A DNA stretch of 64,000 bases from Nesterenkonia lutea (GCF_014873955.1 NZ_JADBED010000001.1:62001-126000), one strand, 5' to 3'. Positions 8,970 to 17,905 are shown, counted from the first letter of the stretch. Notes: a model not told the origin generated them from the letters alone. A program made the numbers and translations.

Positions 8970-9191
8970 GAAAGTTTCCTCCTCCGCGCTCGAGATCGGC
9001 TGAACACATCTGCTGCGCTCAACGGGCCCCTGCGCTGCCGGTCTGTTCTCCGCTCTACTGTATCGGCGGCGGACGGCCGACCCCACCCCCTGCGCTCCTG
9101 CGCCCAGCAGAGCGTTCCTCCGCGACAGCAGACTGGGCTCCTCCGCCACAGAAGTGGGGGTCGCTGCGGAAACTCTGCAAGACTGATCACT

Positions 9192-9893
9192 ATGGAACGT
9201 CGCGACACGAAGGATCTGCGCCGCTCGGCGCAGTCGGTCTCCACGGTGCACCTGGTGCGCCACGGAGAGGTCCACAACCCGGAGAAGGTCCTCTATGGAC
9301 GTCTTCCCGGGTTCGGGCTCTCCGAGCTCGGCCAGCAGATGGCCACGGGCATCGCAGAGCACTTCCAGGAGCGGGCGGCCGCCGGACGACCTGTGCACCT
9401 GCTGGCGGCCTCGCCGCTGCAGCGCGCCCAGGAGACCGTCGCGCCCATCTCGGAGCGGCTCGGTCTTCCGGTCACAGTGGAGGATCGGGTGCTGGAGGCG
9501 GAGAACGCCTTCGAGGGACTCTCCGAGATCAAGCGCCAGCTCAGGAACCCGCGGCGGTGGCCGCTGCTGGTCAACCCCCTGCGTCCCTCCTGGGGTGAGC
9601 CCTACACCTCGCAGGTGAGGCGTGTGCTCGCCGCGGTGAAGGACCTCTCGGATCAGGCGGTGGCAGAGCACGGTGAAGGAGCCGAGGTTGTCATCGTCTC
9701 GCACCAGCTGCCCATCTGGGTGACCCGGCTGTGGGCCGAGGGGCGCCCGCTGTGGCATGACCCGCGTGACCGCAAATGTACGCTGACCTCGGTGACCTCC
9801 CTGCACCTGGGCCATGCTGGAGTGGAGTCCGTGAGCTACGCCGAACCCAACCACGAGCTTCTCCAGCACGCGGCCAACCTCCCCGGAGCCTGA
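9192..9893 (+). CDS. histidine phosphatase family (phosphoglycerate-mutase-like) protein
   Basis: 233-residue member of the histidine phosphatase superfamily. The catalytic RHG motif is in VHLVRHGEVHNPEKVLYGR, with a second Arg in LLAASPLQRAQET and the second catalytic His in VVIVSHQLPIW. Such genes precede the cytochrome c maturation genes in many actinobacteria, as here. The substrate is unknown; a true glycolytic mutase is less likely. The start at 9192 gives about 16 residues before the core. Confidence 0.85.
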   Translation: MERRDTKDLRRSAQSVSTVHLVRHGEVHNPEKVLYGRLPGFGLSELGQQMATGIAEHFQERAAAGRPVHLLAASPLQRAQETVAPISERLGLPVTVEDRVLEAENAFEGLSEIKRQLRNPRRWPLLVNPLRPSWGEPYTSQVRRVLAAVKDLSDQAVAEHGEGAEVVIVSHQLPIWVTRLWAEGRPLWHDPRDRKCTLTSVTSLHLGHAGVESVSYAEPNHELLQHAANLPGA

Positions 9894-9912
9894 GAGTCCG
9901 TGCCCGCGGCGG

Positions 9913-9935
9913 GAAGTCACGGTCTCTGTGACTTC
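9913..9935. terminator. hairpin after the histidine phosphatase gene
   Basis: Perfect 8-base inverted repeat GAAGTCAC / GTGACTTC with a 7-base loop, 20 bases past the stop codon. No T-run follows, so termination is only suggested. Confidence 0.4.
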
Positions 9936-9950
9936 TGGCTCCGCAGACAG

Positions 9951-9967
9951 TTCTACGGACTGTAGAA
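9951..9967. promoter_or_regulatory. inverted repeat upstream of the cytochrome c maturation operon
   Basis: TTCTAC, 5 bases, GTAGAA, about 50 bases before the TlpA-like gene. The symmetry and position fit a repressor operator for the ccs operon; no regulator is identified. Confidence 0.35.
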
Positions 9968-10018
9968 TTAGCACTCGGCTGACCCTGGCTCCCTCTTCAG
10001 ATCTGGACACCGCAGCGC

Positions 10019-10753
10019 ATGACCGTCTCCATTGATCGACCCGCACAGACCCCGCGCCTCCGGGTGCTCGCCGCAGTGGCACTCGCCTCCCTCCTGACCC
10101 TCACCGGATGCAGCTCCGGCAACGATGAGCTTGCCCAGCGCGCGCAGAACGACGGCAGCAACTACGTGGCCGGCGACGGCTCGGTGCAGGAGATCGCCCC
10201 GGCGGAACGTGGCGAGCCCGTGCAGTTCGAGTCCACCCTCTTCGACGGCTCATCGGTGAGCCCGCAGCGCTGGGAGGGCGAGGTCACCGTGATCAACTTC
10301 TGGTACGCCGCCTGTGCCCCCTGCCGGGTGGAGGCTCCCGACCTGGCCGATCTCCATGAGGAGTTCAGCCCAGAAGGCGTGCAGTTCTACGGTGTGAACA
10401 CCCGAGACACCCAGCCCACGGCGGAGGCCTTCGAGCGGAACTTCGGGATCGAGTATCCCTCGATGGAGGACCGCGACGGTGAGGTGATGCTCGCCATGAC
10501 CGACTACGTTCCACCCTCGGCGGTGCCCACCACGCTGGTCTTGGACAAGCACGGCCGCGTCTCTGCCCGCATCCTCGGTGTCGCAGAGCCGGGGACCCTC
10601 AGCGCGCTGATCCGCACGGCGCAGGAGGAGGACCCCAGCTCGAACCAGAGCCAGGACGACGACGCGGCGGCCTCCGCGGCTGCACCGGATGCGCTCTCTG
10701 CCGCGCCGACCGCCACATCGACCGTCACGCGGACAGGGCGCGCCGCGCATTGA
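10019..10753 (+). CDS. TlpA/ResA-like thioredoxin-fold lipoprotein
   Basis: 244-residue extracytoplasmic thiol-disulfide oxidoreductase. A signal peptide ends in the lipobox LTGC (Cys about residue 31), so it should be lipid-anchored outside the membrane. The thioredoxin active site is CAPC within NFWYAACAPCRVEAP, and the cis-Pro stretch is PPSAVPTTLVLD. Its likely job is to reduce apocytochrome c haem-binding cysteines using electrons supplied by CcdA, encoded next. The C-terminal ~40 residues are a Ser/Ala/Asp-rich tail. Its TGA overlaps the ccdA ATG (TGATG). Confidence 0.9.
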   Translation: MTVSIDRPAQTPRLRVLAAVALASLLTLTGCSSGNDELAQRAQNDGSNYVAGDGSVQEIAPAERGEPVQFESTLFDGSSVSPQRWEGEVTVINFWYAACAPCRVEAPDLADLHEEFSPEGVQFYGVNTRDTQPTAEAFERNFGIEYPSMEDRDGEVMLAMTDYVPPSAVPTTLVLDKHGRVSARILGVAEPGTLSALIRTAQEEDPSSNQSQDDDAAASAAAPDALSAAPTATSTVTRTGRAAH

Positions 10754-11544
10754 TGAACACTCTCGCCCAGGCGGTGCCGCTGCTGAGCGCCGCCGACAAC
10801 CGCTTCGCAGAGATCGTCTTCGACGGGTCTCTGCTGATCTCCGCTCCGGTGGCGCTGCTCGCCGGACTCGTGTCCTTCCTCTCCCCCTGCGTGCTGCCTC
10901 TGGTTCCGGGGTACCTCGGCTATGTGACCGGACTCTCAGGTGTGGAGCTGCATGATCGTCGCAGGTCGCGGATGGTGCTGGGCGCCTCGCTCTTCGTGCT
11001 CGGCTTCTCGGTGGTGTTCGTTCTCATCGGCGTGGTGTTCTCCCAGGCCATGGTCTGGCTCCGGGTCGAGGGGGGCTGGCTGACTCAGGTGTTGGGCGCC
11101 GTCGTCGTCATCATGGGGCTGGTCTTCATGGGGGCCTTCAGCTTCCTCCAGCGCGAGCGCAAGCTCGAGCGGCGCCCCCCGGACGGACTGCTGGGCGCGC
11201 CGCTGCTGGGGGCCACCTTCGGCATCGGCTGGGCACCGTGCATCGGTCCCACGCTCGCGGCGGTGCTCGCCCTGGCCACTCCGATGGGCGGGGACCCGGC
11301 CCGCGGAGTGTTCCTCATGTTCATCTACTGCCTGGGCCTCGGGATCCCGTTCATCCTGATCAGCCTGGGCCTCAAGCGCGGGATGACGGCCCTTCGCTTC
11401 TTCACCCGACACAAGGTCGCAGTGATGCGCTTCGGCGGCGCCGTCCTGATCGTGGTCGGACTGCTGATGCTCTCGGGCATCTGGAACACCTGGGTCTATG
11501 CTCTGCAGGACTGGTTCGCCAATGACGTGAGGCTGCCCATCTGA
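10753..11544 (+). CDS. ccdA: cytochrome c biogenesis protein CcdA
   Basis: Six-helix membrane protein (263 residues) that carries reductant from cytoplasmic thioredoxin to extracytoplasmic thiol proteins. The two conserved Cys lie in LVSFLSPCVLPLVPGYLGY and FGIGWAPCIGPTLAAVLA, the CcdA/DsbD-beta signatures. I chose the ATG at 10753, which overlaps the preceding stop, over the TTG one codon earlier. It is the second gene of the four-gene System II cluster and is coupled to resB by TGATG at its end. Confidence 0.93.
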   Translation: MNTLAQAVPLLSAADNRFAEIVFDGSLLISAPVALLAGLVSFLSPCVLPLVPGYLGYVTGLSGVELHDRRRSRMVLGASLFVLGFSVVFVLIGVVFSQAMVWLRVEGGWLTQVLGAVVVIMGLVFMGAFSFLQRERKLERRPPDGLLGAPLLGATFGIGWAPCIGPTLAAVLALATPMGGDPARGVFLMFIYCLGLGIPFILISLGLKRGMTALRFFTRHKVAVMRFGGAVLIVVGLLMLSGIWNTWVYALQDWFANDVRLPI

Positions 11545-13223
11545 TGGCCGAGAAGCGCGAGAACACCTATATGCCCGCCGGGCACCGTGACGGACCCGAG
11601 ACTGAGACCCCGGCCGGTGCAGGCGAATCCCGAACAGAGGTGACCCCGCCGGTGCTGGGCGTCCGAGGGATGCTGCGCTGGGCCTGGACCCAGCTGACCT
11701 CCATGCGCACGGCGCTGATGCTGCTGCTGATGCTCGCCGTGGCCGCTGTGCCCGGATCGATCTTCCCGCAGCGGGTCCAGGACTCCTTCGCGGTCGAGAC
11801 CTGGATCGAAGACAACCCCGGCGTAGGCGAGGTCCTGGACTTTCTCCAGTTCTTCGACGTCTATTCCTCGGTCTGGTTCTCCGCGATCTACCTGCTGCTG
11901 TTCATCTCTCTGATCGGCTGCATCCTGCCCCGGGCGAAGAAGCACTGGCAGCAGATCACCTCCGCGCCTCCGCGCACGCCGCGTCGACTCGAGCGGCTGC
12001 CGGAGTTCGGGGCACTCGAGCTGCAGTCCGCCGCCGCCGGGGATCCGCAGGACGGACCCCAGGAGCAGCAGGCGCTCCAGGAGGCGGCAGAAATCCTCAA
12101 GTCGCGCCGCTACCGGGTGCAGATCCGCGAGACCTCGGTGGGTGCCGAGAAGGGCTACCTCAAGGAGACCGGCAACCTGATCTTCCACGTGGCGCTGGTC
12201 GGCGTGCTGATCTGCGTCGCGCTGGGTTCGATGTTCAGCTATCGCGGACAGAAGATCCTGATGGAGGACGAAGGGTTCGTCAACGCGCTGGTGGCCTATG
12301 ACAACTTCTATCCGGGCGCGTACTTCAGCGAAGATGACATGCAGCCGTTCTCGGTCCAGCTCGATGACTTCGAGCGCGTCTTCGACCGGGAGTCGACCAC
12401 CCACTTCGGTCAGCCGCTGGACTTCACCGCAGACGTCACCACGCGGCTCGGCGCCGACGGCGAGCCGCAGTCGGAGGAGCTCAAGGTCAACCAGCCGCTG
12501 ACCCTCGACGGCGCCCGGGTCTTCCTGGTGGGCAACGGCTATGCCCCGGAGGTCACTGTGCGTGACGGTCAGGGCGACGTCGCCTTCTCCGGCCCGGTGG
12601 TCACCCGCCCGGATGACGATGTCTACACCTCCATGGCAGTCATCAAGGCCCCGGATGCGCAGCCCCAACAGCTCGGCTTCGTCGGCCTCCTGCTGCCCAC
12701 CGCCCAGGACGCCGGCGACGGGCTGGCAGTCTCCGTGGATCCCGAACTGGGCAACCCCGAGCTGCAGCTGAACTCCTACTACGGCGACCTGGGCCTGGAC
12801 GACGGCGATCCGCAGAACGTCTACGTCCTGGACACCGAGGGGCTGGAGGTGCTGAACTCCCGCGAGGAGGAGGCCGGCGGCATCGTGCTCTCCCCGGGGG
12901 AGACCTACGAGCTTCCCGAGGGAATGGGGTCGATCAGCTTCGACGGCGTCCAGGACTACGTCGCCATCGACATCCACTACAACCCGGCGCAGCAGGGAGT
13001 GCTGATCTTCGCCCTGACAGCGCTGAGCGGTCTGGTGCTCTCGCTGTTCCTGCGTCGTCGGCGCGCGTGGGTCACTGTGGAGACGACCCCGGCAGGTCGC
13101 ACGCTGGTGCGCTATGGCCTGCTCTCCCGTGGTGAGGACTTCAGGCTGCGGGATGAGAACATTGCTCTGCGTGGCCAGTTCGAGAAGAAGTGGCCCGTGC
13201 GGGCCCCAGAGGAGGAATCCTGA
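11544..13223 (+). CDS. resB: cytochrome c biogenesis protein ResB (Ccs1)
   Basis: 559-residue ResB/Ccs1 subunit of the System II cytochrome c synthase, which moves haem to the outer face and joins it to apocytochrome. It has a hydrophilic N-terminus, transmembrane helices near residues 50-70, 110-130 and 210-230, a large extracytoplasmic domain, and a last helix near 490-510. Both ends overlap neighbours by TGATG, implying translational coupling with ccdA and ccsB. Confidence 0.92.
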   Translation: MAEKRENTYMPAGHRDGPETETPAGAGESRTEVTPPVLGVRGMLRWAWTQLTSMRTALMLLLMLAVAAVPGSIFPQRVQDSFAVETWIEDNPGVGEVLDFLQFFDVYSSVWFSAIYLLLFISLIGCILPRAKKHWQQITSAPPRTPRRLERLPEFGALELQSAAAGDPQDGPQEQQALQEAAEILKSRRYRVQIRETSVGAEKGYLKETGNLIFHVALVGVLICVALGSMFSYRGQKILMEDEGFVNALVAYDNFYPGAYFSEDDMQPFSVQLDDFERVFDRESTTHFGQPLDFTADVTTRLGADGEPQSEELKVNQPLTLDGARVFLVGNGYAPEVTVRDGQGDVAFSGPVVTRPDDDVYTSMAVIKAPDAQPQQLGFVGLLLPTAQDAGDGLAVSVDPELGNPELQLNSYYGDLGLDDGDPQNVYVLDTEGLEVLNSREEEAGGIVLSPGETYELPEGMGSISFDGVQDYVAIDIHYNPAQQGVLIFALTALSGLVLSLFLRRRRAWVTVETTPAGRTLVRYGLLSRGEDFRLRDENIALRGQFEKKWPVRAPEEES

Positions 13224-14293
13224 TGCAGTCCATCAATATGGAACTGGCGCAGTACAGCGAGCTGTTCATGCTGATCGCCGGCTTCGTCTACACCGGTGCG
13301 TTCATGCTCTTCGCCGTGGACATGATCCGCAGCTCGGCGACCATCCGCCGGGTGGAGGCCGAGCTGGCCGCCGAGAGCGCCGCGGAACGCCGACTCGTGA
13401 GCTCCGGCGCCCCTGCGGCAGACGCCGCGCCCGCAGGCCCGGGGCCGGATAGCCCCGAGACCATGGACGCGCCCGCCGATGAGCTGGTGGACGAGGAGAT
13501 GGCCTACCTGGGCACTCGTCGCCCGTTTGCGAACGTGGCCGTGGCGCTGACCGTGCTGGCCGTCGCCGCACATGCCTTCGCGGTCGCAGCTCGCGGCATC
13601 GCCACGAACCGGGTGCCGTGGGCGAACATGTTCGAGTTCCTGACCACAGGCGCCCTGGTGGTCGCCGCGGTCTACCTGCTGGTGCTCACCCGCAAGGACA
13701 TCCGATTCCTCGGGACCTTTGCCCTCGGACTGGTGGTCACCATGATGATGGGCGCCACCGTCGGGTTCCCCACCCCGGTGGCCCACGTCCAGCCCGCCCT
13801 GCAGAGCCCCTGGATCGCGATCCACGTCTCGCTGGCGGTGCTGGCGATGTCATTGTTCACGCTGACCTTCGCGATGAACGTGCTGCAGCTCATCCAGCAC
13901 CGGCGCGAGCTGGCGCAGGCCTCCGGTGACACGACGAGGAGCGGGGGATGGCAGTTCCTGCGACTGGTGCCCTCGGCGACCTCGCTGGAGAACTGGGCCT
14001 ACCGGATGAACGCCGTGGGCTTCGTCTTCTGGACCCTCGGCCCGCTGATCACCGGCTCGATCTGGGCCGAAGAGGCCTGGGGTCGGTATTGGGGCTGGGA
14101 TGTGAAAGAGGTCTGGACCTTCGTGATCTGGGTCGTCTACGCGGGATACCTCCATGCCCGCGCCACCCGCGGCTGGACCGGCAACCGGGCGGCCTGGCTC
14201 TCGATCATCGGCTTCGCCTGCATCATGTTCAACTATGGCGTGGTCAACGTCTACTTCCCGGGCCTGCACTCCTACGCAGGACTGCCCGAGTAG
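13223..14293 (+). CDS. ccsB: cytochrome c biogenesis protein CcsB/CcsA (ResC)
   Basis: 356-residue haem-handling partner of ResB. The tryptophan-rich WWD-type haem motif is visible as WGRYWGWDVKEVWTFVIW near residue 290, with conserved His in flanking helices (HVSLAVLAMS and YLHARATRGW). The start is the ATG at 13223, preceded by AGAGGAGGAA and overlapping the resB stop. A frame extending to 13190 is spurious. About 60 residues of Ala/Pro-rich linker follow the first helix. Last gene of the ccs operon. Confidence 0.93.
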   Translation: MQSINMELAQYSELFMLIAGFVYTGAFMLFAVDMIRSSATIRRVEAELAAESAAERRLVSSGAPAADAAPAGPGPDSPETMDAPADELVDEEMAYLGTRRPFANVAVALTVLAVAAHAFAVAARGIATNRVPWANMFEFLTTGALVVAAVYLLVLTRKDIRFLGTFALGLVVTMMMGATVGFPTPVAHVQPALQSPWIAIHVSLAVLAMSLFTLTFAMNVLQLIQHRRELAQASGDTTRSGGWQFLRLVPSATSLENWAYRMNAVGFVFWTLGPLITGSIWAEEAWGRYWGWDVKEVWTFVIWVVYAGYLHARATRGWTGNRAAWLSIIGFACIMFNYGVVNVYFPGLHSYAGLPE

Positions 14294-14325
14294 CGCAGGA
14301 CTGGCCGAACGGCGATCCTCCCGGG

Positions 14326-14676
14326 TCAGCGGCCGGCGTCGTCCCGGTGCTCACCTGATCCAGGCCGGGAGTCCCCCGACTCCCGGCGCAGCTGCTCCTG
14401 GGTCTGGTTGAAGTCCTCGGCCAGGGCATCCTCTGCCGCATTGTCATCCTGCTCTGCGCCGCCGAGCCTGCGTTCACCGCCGAAGCGCCGCGCGAGCTGC
14501 TCTCCGGCGGCGAGACGGAGCCGGTTGAAGAACAGATAACCCAGTGCCCAGGACACGATCAGCCCCACGATCAGGGCGAAGAGCACCGTGTAGGTGCCCA
14601 GGTCCAGCAGCAGGCAGGCGGCGAAGACGATGAAGAAGGCGCCCAGGCGCAGCAAGGAATATTTCAGCACGGACAT
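14326..14676 (-). CDS. DUF4229 domain membrane protein
   Basis: 116 residues: two hydrophobic segments (about 5-25 and 30-50) followed by a charged Gln/Glu/Arg-rich tail, matching the DUF4229 pattern (MSVLKYSLLRLGAFF at the start). Function unknown; it is commonly found between ccsB and menA in actinobacteria. The ATG at 14676 has TACACT 6 bases upstream, which supports it over an in-frame upstream start at 14724. Confidence 0.75.
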   Translation of the reverse strand: MSVLKYSLLRLGAFFIVFAACLLLDLGTYTVLFALIVGLIVSWALGYLFFNRLRLAAGEQLARRFGGERRLGGAEQDDNAAEDALAEDFNQTQEQLRRESGDSRPGSGEHRDDAGR

Positions 14677-14682
14677 GGACCC

Positions 14683-14688
14683 AGTGTA
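14683..14688 (-). promoter_or_regulatory. -10 box for DUF4229 gene, leaderless type
   Basis: TACACT on the minus strand, 6 bases before the ATG at 14676. Confidence 0.4.
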
Positions 14689-14725
14689 GGTCTGCGCGCT
14701 GGTGAATCCGAGCTCAGTCATCAAC

Positions 14726-14731
14726 TACCCT
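14726..14731 (+). promoter_or_regulatory. -10 box for PLDc_N gene
   Basis: TACCCT, 6 bases before the ATG at 14738. The gap itself is GGAGGG, so this start could be read either leaderless or from a longer transcript. Confidence 0.4.
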
Positions 14732-14737
14732 GGAGGG

Positions 14738-15325
14738 ATGATGAGGATCATTATCGGGCTGGGAATCGTGGGCCTCGGGCTGCTGATCTACAGCCTGATC
14801 GAATGCCTGCAGACGCCCCGCCACCGGATCCGGGTGCTGCCGAAGATCGCCTGGATCGCGGTGATCGTGCTGCTGCCGATCATCGGTGCCGGACTGTGGC
14901 TCGGCTTCGGCCGCGTGCGCGCCCCCAAGAAGGGAAGCCAGGCCCCGCGGCGCCCGAGCTCCCCCGATGATGACCCGGACTTCCTGCGCCAGGTGGAGAT
15001 CCAGCGCCGTCATCGCCAGCGCGAAGAGGAGAAGCTCCAGCGTGAGGCCGAGAAGCGCCGCCAGGAGCATCACCAGCAGGAGCTGAAGGCCCGCAACGCC
15101 CCGGCCCCGCGCCCACAGGGTGAGAATGCCCAGACTCAGTCCCGCGAGGAGCAGGAGAAGCAGCTCGGCGAGGCCGCCGATGCGGCCGTCTCGGGAGAGT
15201 CTTCCTCCAACGGCACAGGCTCCTTCCGCCAGACCGGCGAGGAGCCCCCGGGCCGCGATGACGCGCCCCAGGAGCCTGAGACCTCCGAGGACGACGGCGA
15301 GCCCGGCTCCCCCCGCTCCAGCTGA
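14738..15325 (+). CDS. PLDc_N (phospholipase D nuclease N-terminal) domain membrane protein
   Basis: 195 residues. Two transmembrane helices enclose the PLDc_N signature (LIYSLIECLQTPRHRIRVLPKIAWIAVIV, shown here in part by LPKIAWIAVIV). A long charged tail follows with a probable coiled coil (REEEKLQREAEKRRQEHHQQ) and a Ser/Pro/Glu-rich disordered end. No catalytic HKD motif is present, so it is not an active phospholipase. Function unknown; the position beside menA is conserved in the group. Confidence 0.75.
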   Translation: MMRIIIGLGIVGLGLLIYSLIECLQTPRHRIRVLPKIAWIAVIVLLPIIGAGLWLGFGRVRAPKKGSQAPRRPSSPDDDPDFLRQVEIQRRHRQREEEKLQREAEKRRQEHHQQELKARNAPAPRPQGENAQTQSREEQEKQLGEAADAAVSGESSSNGTGSFRQTGEEPPGRDDAPQEPETSEDDGEPGSPRSS

Positions 15326-15350
15326 GCGTGAGGACCAGCGCAGCATGAAG

Positions 15351-15384
15351 GCTAGCTGAGCATGAGGGCTAGCTGAGCATGAGG
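15351..15384. repeat. 17-bp perfect tandem duplication at the 3' end of menA
   Basis: Two adjacent identical copies of GCTAGCTGAGCATGAGG. The second copy contains the menA stop codon and last residues, so the first looks like a duplicated gene end; a partial third copy (CAGCATGAAGG) precedes it. Confidence 0.75.
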
Positions 15385-16244
15385 GCGGCAGCGTAGGTCA
15401 CGGCGAAGGCCATGCCGATCAGGCTGGTCAGCTGCAGCACCCGGATCAGCGCCGGGCCCTTCTTCTCGGGTGAACCCATGATCCGCGCCGGTCCCAGTGC
15501 GAGCGGCCACGCCAGCAGCACGAGCAGGAACCACCAGCTCTGCGGCAGCAGGACGAGCGGGAGGGTCAGGGCGATGCCGACCATGGCGATATAGCTCGCT
15601 CGTGCCCGAGGCTCTCCCAGCCGGACGGCGAGCGTCATCTTCCCGACCTCGGCGTCGGTCGGGATGTCCCGGACGTTGTTCGCCATCAGCAGCGCCGAGG
15701 CGATAAGCCCCGAGCTGACGGCACCCAGGACAGCTGCCAGGCTGAGCTGTGCGGCGATCGCCCACGTTGTGCCCAGCGTGGCCACGAGTCCGAAGAAGAT
15801 GAAGACCATGATCTCGCCCAGTCCACGGTAGCCGTACGGACGGGATCCGCCGGTGTACCACCAGGCGGCCAGCACGCAGACCGCCCCCACGCCGAGCATC
15901 CACCACATGCCCGTCAGGATCACGATGATCAGGCCCGCCAGCGAGGCGAGCCCGAAGCTCAGGAACGCGGCATCCTTGACCTGCTGCGGCTTCGCGGCTC
16001 CCGAACCGGTCAGCCGCATCGGACCGACTCGGACGTCATCGGTGCCGCGGATGCCGTCCGAGTAGTCATTGGCGTAGTTCACGCCCACCTGCAGCGACAG
16101 CGCCACGAGCAGCGCCATGGCGGTGATGATCAGGTCGAAGCTGCCCAGCGCATACGCCGCGGCCGCGCCGATGATCACCGGGGCCACGGCCAGCGGCAGC
16201 GTGCGCGGACGGGACCCCGCGATCCATTCCTTCAGTGTTGCCAC
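15369..16244 (-). CDS. menA: 1,4-dihydroxy-2-naphthoate polyprenyltransferase
   Basis: UbiA-family membrane prenyltransferase that joins the polyprenyl chain to DHNA, giving demethylmenaquinone. 291 residues with eight or nine hydrophobic helices. The first Asp-rich motif is NYANDYSDGIRGTD near residue 80, and a second polar stretch, ANNVRDIPTD, lies near residue 190; both bind the prenyl diphosphate via Mg2+. Its start lies within the 3' end of menE (13-base overlap), so the two are one operon. Confidence 0.95.
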   Translation of the reverse strand: MATLKEWIAGSRPRTLPLAVAPVIIGAAAAYALGSFDLIITAMALLVALSLQVGVNYANDYSDGIRGTDDVRVGPMRLTGSGAAKPQQVKDAAFLSFGLASLAGLIIVILTGMWWMLGVGAVCVLAAWWYTGGSRPYGYRGLGEIMVFIFFGLVATLGTTWAIAAQLSLAAVLGAVSSGLIASALLMANNVRDIPTDAEVGKMTLAVRLGEPRARASYIAMVGIALTLPLVLLPQSWWFLLVLLAWPLALGPARIMGSPEKKGPALIRVLQLTSLIGMAFAVTYAAALMLS

Positions 16245-17497
16245 GTCGTGTCCTCTCGTTCTTCTCGTCCTGGTCCCTCGGCGAGCAGGTGCAGCAGCTG
16301 CTGACGGTCAGGTTTGCCGCTGGACAGCAGCGGAAGCTCAGTCAGCAGAAGCAGCCGCCTGGGGGCGGCGGGAGGACCGAGAGCGCCCCGGACCAGGTCC
16401 TTCAGCTCGCGCTCCAGCTGGGGCTGTTCGATCGTCCCCGCCGCTGCGCCGGCCGGGGCGAGCAGCAGCGCGGCACCCACCATCTGTCCCCACTCGAGAT
16501 CAGGGACCGGGCCCACGACGGCATCACGGACAAGCGGATGGGTCAGCAGGGCGGCGCGGACACGGGCCGCAGACACCTTGACCCCACCGGTGTTGATCAC
16601 ATCATCGACGCGGCCCGAGATGACCAGCTGCTGCCCCTGGGCATCGGTGCGGATCTCGCCCAGGTCATCGGTGAGGAAGCTGCGCATGCCGGTCTCAGCG
16701 TCCTGGCTGAAATGCGCCGCGGTCAGCTCGTCATCGCCCACGTAGCCGGAGGCGACCACCGGACCGGTGATCCGCACACGTCCGGAGCCTTCCGTGCTGA
16801 GACGCACACCGGGCAGCGGGCACCCTTCGTAGACGCATCCGCCGCATGTCTCGCTCATACCATAGGTCCGCACCACGGTGAGCCCCTGTCCGCGGGCGCT
16901 CTCGAGCAGCGCCGGCGAGCCGGGTCCGCCTCCGAGAAGGATGACGTCGAAGCGGGAGAGCACCGCCGCCAAGGACGGATGCTCCGGCACGTGGTCCAGC
17001 AGCCGCTGCAGCTGCGTGGGGACCAGAGAGACGTATCGGCGTTGGCCGGTGAGCCGCTGCGCGGCTTCGGTGAATCTTTCTGGGTCTGTCGTGTCCTGGA
17101 GCAGGGGAATGGGCACCGATCCGGCGGCCAGACTGCGGCTGAGCACCGCGAGTCCGGCGACGTAGCTGGGCTGGAGGGTCAGCAGCCATTGCCCGTGCCC
17201 CCCGAGCGCCTGCGCGGTGGCACGCAGCGAGGATTCCAGGGCGGCCGCGCTCAGCCGGGTCTGCTTGGGGGTGCCGGTGGACCCCGAGGTGCGCACAATC
17301 GCGGCGGCCTGATCTGGGGGGACATCGCCGCGGATGCTCCAGAGCGGGGACGCGTCACCCGCGGCGGGGTGGAATTCGATCGGAGAGCGGTCGTCGTCGA
17401 GGGACCGGTGCAGCGCGTCCAGCGCCGCATGTACCCAGGAGTCTCCCTGGGGAATTCCTGCTGACACCTCAGTGGCCGCCGTCGTCCTTCTCGTCAT
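16232..17497 (-). CDS. menE: o-succinylbenzoate-CoA ligase
   Basis: AMP-forming acyl-CoA synthetase of menaquinone synthesis that activates o-succinylbenzoate for MenB. 421 residues, short for the superfamily as usual for actinobacterial MenE. Motifs: TSGSTGTPKQT near 70-80, YGMSETCGG, ISGRVDDVINTGG, and the C-terminal catalytic Lys in LLSSGKPDRQQL. It overlaps menA downstream and the small coiled-coil gene upstream (29 bases), so all three are likely transcribed together. Confidence 0.92.
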   Translation of the reverse strand: MTRRTTAATEVSAGIPQGDSWVHAALDALHRSLDDDRSPIEFHPAAGDASPLWSIRGDVPPDQAAAIVRTSGSTGTPKQTRLSAAALESSLRATAQALGGHGQWLLTLQPSYVAGLAVLSRSLAAGSVPIPLLQDTTDPERFTEAAQRLTGQRRYVSLVPTQLQRLLDHVPEHPSLAAVLSRFDVILLGGGPGSPALLESARGQGLTVVRTYGMSETCGGCVYEGCPLPGVRLSTEGSGRVRITGPVVASGYVGDDELTAAHFSQDAETGMRSFLTDDLGEIRTDAQGQQLVISGRVDDVINTGGVKVSAARVRAALLTHPLVRDAVVGPVPDLEWGQMVGAALLLAPAGAAAGTIEQPQLERELKDLVRGALGPPAAPRRLLLLTELPLLSSGKPDRQQLLHLLAEGPGREEREDTTWQH

Positions 17498-17789
17498 TGC
17501 CGTCTCTGTCGAGCTTCTCCAGCTCCTCCAGCCTGGCCTCGAGCATGTCCAGGCGCCAGCGGTCCTCGGCCGACATGTTCTCCTCGGACTTGGACGGGAC
17601 CCTCGGTTCCTCCAGCTCGGCGGTGCCGGAGCGCTTCTCGAGCTTCTTCAGCCGCTTGCGCAGCTCCTCGAGCTCTTCCTCTGCATGGGAGCCTCCCGGA
17701 AGTGGACGTCCAGTGGCCATGCTGACGATCTGGGTGAGACCGAACACGACGATGGCGATGATGGCGATCCATGCGAACCAGGGGAGCAT
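17469..17789 (-). CDS. small membrane-anchored coiled-coil protein
   Basis: 106 residues: one N-terminal transmembrane helix (about 4-24), then a charged region with two predicted coiled-coil stretches (EEELEELRKRLKKLEKR and RRLDMLEARLEELEKL-like). The ATG at 17789 has TAACCT 6 bases upstream. It overlaps the menE start by 29 bases, so it leads the menE-menA operon. No named family recognised. Confidence 0.65.
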   Translation of the reverse strand: MLPWFAWIAIIAIVVFGLTQIVSMATGRPLPGGSHAEEELEELRKRLKKLEKRSGTAELEEPRVPSKSEENMSAEDRWRLDMLEARLEELEKLDRDGNDEKDDGGH

Positions 17790-17795
17790 AGGCCC

Positions 17796-17801
17796 AGGTT
17801 A
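17796..17801 (-). promoter_or_regulatory. -10 box for the coiled-coil gene / menE-menA operon
   Basis: TAACCT on the minus strand, 6 bases before the ATG at 17789; leaderless type. Confidence 0.45.
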
Positions 17802-17877
17802 GCAACTGAGCGCCTCAGCGGTGCAGGGACCTGCTCAACAGCGGAGGCGTTTCCACGGAGTTAACAGGTTCTGCAGA

Positions 17878-17905
17878 TTGAATCGCCACTTTGTCGTCCT
17901 AGCGT
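17878..17905 (+). promoter_or_regulatory. probable promoter of the PRC-barrel stress gene
   Basis: TTGAAT, 16 bases, then TAGCGT, about 70 bases before the start. The CCTAGCGT core recurs in the promoter of the second KGG gene. Confidence 0.4.

Noticed and set aside
16232-16244. menA/menE overlap as a sign of gene fusion or error
   Set aside because: Both proteins are full length with intact motifs; small overlaps are common in operons here.
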